Assembly (NCBI GenBank): GCA_934216505.1
Contig: CAKQBW010000001.1
Coordinates: 87,326-151,325, forward strand
Origin: an uncultured Alphaproteobacteria bacterium
GTDB taxonomy: Bacteria > Pseudomonadota > Alphaproteobacteria > CAAHEQ01 > UBA3637
Length of the DNA stretch: 64,000 nucleotides
Reading direction: 5' to 3'
Under the pieces are notes generated by a model. The model did not search any database, had not been told where the DNA came from, and worked only from the letters and a program-made list of their open reading frames with translations. Every line of letters begins with the position of its first letter. Position 1 is the first letter of the stretch. Positions 61,058-64,000 of this stretch are shown here, piece by piece. Made by a program: the position numbers and the translations under genes.

Positions 61058-61147
61058 GGAAGGGTGGTCGAGTGGTTTAAGGCTCCGGTCTTGAAAACCG
61101 GCGTGGGGGCAACCCCACCGAGAGTTCGAATCTCTCCCCTTCCGCCA
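61058..61147 (+). tRNA. tRNA-Ser (anticodon TGA)
   Basis: Acceptor GGAAGGG/CCCTTCC, anticodon stem CCGGT/ACCGG around loop CTTGAAA, a long variable arm typical of serine tRNAs, T loop TTCGAAT and encoded CCA. Confidence 0.97.
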
Positions 61148-61150
61148 ATT

Positions 61151-61183
61151 AAAAAGCCACCGTTTTTACGATGGCTTTTGTTT
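61151..61183. terminator. Bidirectional terminator between tRNA-Ser and ugd
   Basis: AAAAGCCACCG pairs with CGATGGCTTTT (one mismatch), followed by GTTTT on the plus strand. Confidence 0.8.
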
Positions 61184-62484
61184 TATTTCCCAATACATTG
61201 ATAAACAAAACCCGCCGAAAGCACTTTGTCTTTATCAAGCATGTTCCTGAAGTCCAAAATAACTTTATGGTTCATCAGAGAACCAACTTTGTCTAAATCC
61301 AGTGTTTTGAATTCAGGCCACTCAGTTAATATCACCAAAGCAGCGGCCCCTTTTATCAGGGAATATATATCCTCCGAATAATCAATTTTATCCTGTAAAA
61401 TTTCTCTGGCTGTCTCCATGGCCTTTGGATCATAGGCCGTGATATGTCCCCATTCTTTTTCCAAGAAAAAGGAGATAATTTCTAAGGCAGGACTTTGACG
61501 ACAATCGTCTGTTCCTTCCTTAAATGCCAATCCCAACACAGCGATTTTAGGGTCTTGCATATTCTTTACGGACAAATAAATTCTTTCGGCCATTTCTTTT
61601 TTCCGGTTTAAATTTCCATTTATGGCAGCATCAATTAAACTCAAATTCACATTATTTTGATGTGCCATATAGGCCATTGCCATTGTATCTTTAGGAAAGC
61701 AACTGCCACCATAACCAGGACCCGCATTTAAAAACCGATTTCCTATTCTTTTATCCAAGCCCATTCCTTGGGACACTTCGCTAATGTCAGCCCCTGCTTT
61801 TTCACAAAAATTGGCCATCTCATTGATATAATGAATCTTTACTGCCAAAAACGCATTAGAGGCATATTTGATTGTTTCTGAAGACTTTCTCTTAACGAAT
61901 AGGATATTTGTTTTATTCTGAAAGGGCTTATATAATTCTTTGATAATTTGACGGGCTTTTTCTGTGTTTGCCCCAACGACAATCCGATCAGGGTTAAAGA
62001 AATCGTGGATAGCATACCCTTCCCTTAAAAATTCGGGTAAAGAAATCACATCAAAATTTGCTTTTGGATTTTTCTTTAAAATCAACTTTTCTATCTCGTC
62101 CCCTGTGCCCACAGGAACAGTGGATTTTGTCGCAATAACTGTATAATCATCAAGATATTCAGCCAATTCAGTCGCCGCTGCATAAATATATTTCATATCG
62201 GCTTCTTTGGTAATGGGGTGAGGCGGTGTTCCCACCGCAATAAATACAACATCAGCCCCTTGAATTCCTTCTTTCATCGAGGAAGTAAAACGTAATTTTC
62301 CTGCCCTTAAATTTTTTAAAAATAAATCCTGTAATCCATCTTCATACAGCGTCAAATTACCAGATTTTAATTTTTCAATTTTCTCCAAATTCATATCAAT
62401 ACAAACAACTTCATTTCCCAATTCAGCAAAACCAACCCCCGTTGGTAAGCCGACATAGCCTGTTCCAATAATACCTATTTTCAT
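61183..62484 (-). CDS. ugd: UDP-glucose 6-dehydrogenase
   Basis: 433 residues. The NAD site GTGYVGLPTGVGFAELG (as GTGYVGLPTG, VGFAELG), the catalytic Cys in GPGYGGSCFPKD and the C-terminal FKEGTDDCRQSP are typical. It oxidises UDP-glucose to UDP-glucuronate for capsule or other polysaccharides. AAAGGAAG precedes the ATG. It overlaps the TPR/Sel1 gene by 4 bases. Confidence 0.95.
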   Translation of the reverse strand: MKIGIIGTGYVGLPTGVGFAELGNEVVCIDMNLEKIEKLKSGNLTLYEDGLQDLFLKNLRAGKLRFTSSMKEGIQGADVVFIAVGTPPHPITKEADMKYIYAAATELAEYLDDYTVIATKSTVPVGTGDEIEKLILKKNPKANFDVISLPEFLREGYAIHDFFNPDRIVVGANTEKARQIIKELYKPFQNKTNILFVKRKSSETIKYASNAFLAVKIHYINEMANFCEKAGADISEVSQGMGLDKRIGNRFLNAGPGYGGSCFPKDTMAMAYMAHQNNVNLSLIDAAINGNLNRKKEMAERIYLSVKNMQDPKIAVLGLAFKEGTDDCRQSPALEIISFFLEKEWGHITAYDPKAMETAREILQDKIDYSEDIYSLIKGAAALVILTEWPEFKTLDLDKVGSLMNHKVILDFRNMLDKDKVLSAGFVYQCIGK

Positions 62485-64000
62485 TTTGTCTTCCTTTCAC
62501 TTAGTGTATTATTTTTTTCAATCTTTTTCATCAAATCCGCATATTGGGGTGAAACTTTTGAAAAATCAGTTTCCTTTGGAAAAGTCTGTTTTAACGCCAT
62601 TTCTAAATACTTCTGAGCCTTCGGATAATCCCTGTGTTTATATTGTTGATAATAATCGGCCACATAAAATTCCGATTGGATATCCCCTTTGTCGGCCGCA
62701 TAAAGATACCATTCAAGTGATTTTTTTTCATCTTTAAGGGGCGTCTCTGAAGCAAAGAGTTGTCCCAACTTTACACAAGCAGGCAAATAGGATTGTCTAG
62801 CCGATTTTTCGTAATAATGTATAGCCCGATTTAAATCTTGGGGGACTTTTTTCCCCTGTTCAAACAACTCTCCTAAGTAATACAGGGAAACAGGATCCCC
62901 TGATTCCGCCATCTTTGATTCCCACAAAATTTGCCAATGCTTTTCGTCTTGCGTTAAATTTGCATAGCACGAACACGAAAAAAAGAAAACAATCAAAATG
63001 ATAGACAATTTTTTTAATAAGTTTTGAGCGACTTTGGATTGAGGAAAAGATTTGACCCACCCTTTGGCAAAATCTTTGGCTAAGTCTTTATTTTCCCGAG
63101 AAAGTCTTAAGATATTTTTTTGAATCAATCCTGACAGACCTTTCTGTCCCAAAGTCAGCAAACGAAAACAAAGCCCCAAAGATTCATCATAATTTTTTGT
63201 CTGAGCTGTTAAAAGGGCCATTGCCAATAGAATTTCTTTATTTTCTGGTTGTATCCGACAGGTTATTTGATAATGATTTAACGCTTCAGAAAAGCGTCCC
63301 TGCCCCATCAATAACTTTGCTATCCCTTGATTTCCATCAAAAGAATTTGGATTCAAAGCCAATAATTTTTGATAGGCCTGTTCGGCTTTTGAGGGATTCT
63401 TTAATTTTTCACAAACTTGTCCCAATAACAACCACGCCACTTCATCATACGCAAACTTTTTGATATAATTTTCTAATTTTTGTAAGGCAGATTCATATTG
63501 ATTTAAGGCCACATCTACACATGCCAAAGTATATTCATTATCAATATATTTCAAATACTTATCCAAATTTTGAAAGGAAGAATTAGACAACAAAACTTTC
63601 ACAATTTCTGTCGCATTTTTTTCATTTGGATTTAATTCAAAAGACCGTATCAGATAGGATAATTTTTCGTCTGCCCCTTCCATAGAGGCCAACTCAAAAG
63701 CAGCATTACTTGCCTCTGGGGTAAGCAAAAGGTCTTTAAACATTTGGCGAGCCGTTGAAAGATGCCCTGTTTCTTTTTCAATCAAAGCCAACTTAAAATG
63801 AACTGCCTCTGTCGGCTTTAAATTCGTATAAATTTCCTTGGCTTTATCATAATTTTTTTCCCCTTGATACACCTCAGCCAAAGCCTCTTGATAAGCCTCT
63901 TTTTTGGGGTATAGTTTGACAGCCATGGACAAAAAATCCTTCGCTTGAGAATACATCTTTTTCTTTAATGCTATCAACCCTTTTAGATAAAGTAAATCAC
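62481..64000 (-). CDS. TPR and Sel1-repeat protein, 5' end off the window
   Basis: The frame stays open to the right edge (DLLYLKGLIALKKK before the first possible start at 63977). At least 500 residues: tandem TPRs (about the first 310 visible residues), then a hydrophobic stretch SIILIVFFFSCSCYA resembling a signal peptide, then Sel1-like repeats (SLYYLGELFEQGKK, ACVKLGQLFAS). Such repeats are protein-binding scaffolds. The internal hydrophobic segment suggests a membrane crossing or a fusion of two genes. Confidence 0.85.
   Translation of the reverse strand, partial: DLLYLKGLIALKKKMYSQAKDFLSMAVKLYPKKEAYQEALAEVYQGEKNYDKAKEIYTNLKPTEAVHFKLALIEKETGHLSTARQMFKDLLLTPEASNAAFELASMEGADEKLSYLIRSFELNPNEKNATEIVKVLLSNSSFQNLDKYLKYIDNEYTLACVDVALNQYESALQKLENYIKKFAYDEVAWLLLGQVCEKLKNPSKAEQAYQKLLALNPNSFDGNQGIAKLLMGQGRFSEALNHYQITCRIQPENKEILLAMALLTAQTKNYDESLGLCFRLLTLGQKGLSGLIQKNILRLSRENKDLAKDFAKGWVKSFPQSKVAQNLLKKLSIILIVFFFSCSCYANLTQDEKHWQILWESKMAESGDPVSLYYLGELFEQGKKVPQDLNRAIHYYEKSARQSYLPACVKLGQLFASETPLKDEKKSLEWYLYAADKGDIQSEFYVADYYQQYKHRDYPKAQKYLEMALKQTFPKETDFSKVSPQYADLMKKIEKNNTLSERKTK

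Overview
The window is AT-rich chromosomal DNA of a bacterium that I read as an anaerobic, probably host- or gut-associated, uncultured alphaproteobacterium. Alphaproteobacterial markers are ChpT and CtrA of the CckA-ChpT-CtrA phosphorelay, a short HPr kinase beside a mannose-type EIIA and HPr, a DUF2155 protein, a plsX/ihfA/merR block and a tmk-holB-tatD block. Anaerobic or fermentative life is suggested by an [FeFe] hydrogenase, a D-2-hydroxyacid dehydrogenase and an N-type rotary ATPase whose c subunit has sodium-type ligands. Translation uses the standard code. Most promoters are close to TTGACA-17-TATAAT.

Layout. 1-6.4 kb: end of the hydrogenase, rpmH-rnpA-yidD, then lysS, a small membrane protein, tRNA-Arg, hprK, EIIA, HPr, two MlaD-like proteins and DUF2155. 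6.4-15.2 kb (minus): dehydrogenase, accD, an IHF-like gene and the operon atpDCQRBEFAG. 15.2-29 kb: nadK, a degenerate prepilin-like gene, pheST, ppa, dnaX with SRP RNA, a DUF192 protein, an inactive-looking Bax-like protein, murJ, prmC-prfA, a RodZ-like protein and a prepilin peptidase. 29-36 kb: yqeY-dnaG, an AsmA-like protein, an LD-carboxypeptidase, a secreted acidic protein, a lytic transglycosylase and thioredoxin.

36-42.6 kb is the accessory-looking part. It holds a dif-like XerCD site beside two tiny coupled genes, one recalling microvirus DNA-binding proteins, then tRNA-Cys and tRNA-Asn, a MORN-like protein and a palindromic repeat. A pair of 23-bp inverted repeats carrying divergent promoter elements lies just before a Cys-rich prepilin-like gene. 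A resolvase-like protein without catalytic residues, queH, and a second prepilin-like gene with EGF-like and lectin-like regions follow. That second gene is preceded by a highly structured, terminator-ended leader RNA of about 183 nt.

42.6-54.7 kb: gap, a diadenylate cyclase, an operon of two succinyl-CoA-synthetase-like proteins lacking key catalytic residues plus chpT, ileS, ctrA with a TTAA-N7-TTAA box on its promoter, then merR, ihfA, plsX, rpmF, suhB and two tandem membrane microproteins. 54.7-64 kb: MBL hydrolase, tatD, holB, tmk, three cell-wall genes (dacC, rlpA, mltB), tRNA-Ser, ugd and a TPR/Sel1 protein running off the end.

Main candidates for something new are the inverted-repeat promoter module and the structured leader RNA, both next to prepilin-like genes; the pseudo-succinyl-CoA-synthetase/ChpT operon; the dif-adjacent mini-operon; and the microprotein pair. 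There are no complete insertion sequences, CRISPR arrays or rRNA genes.
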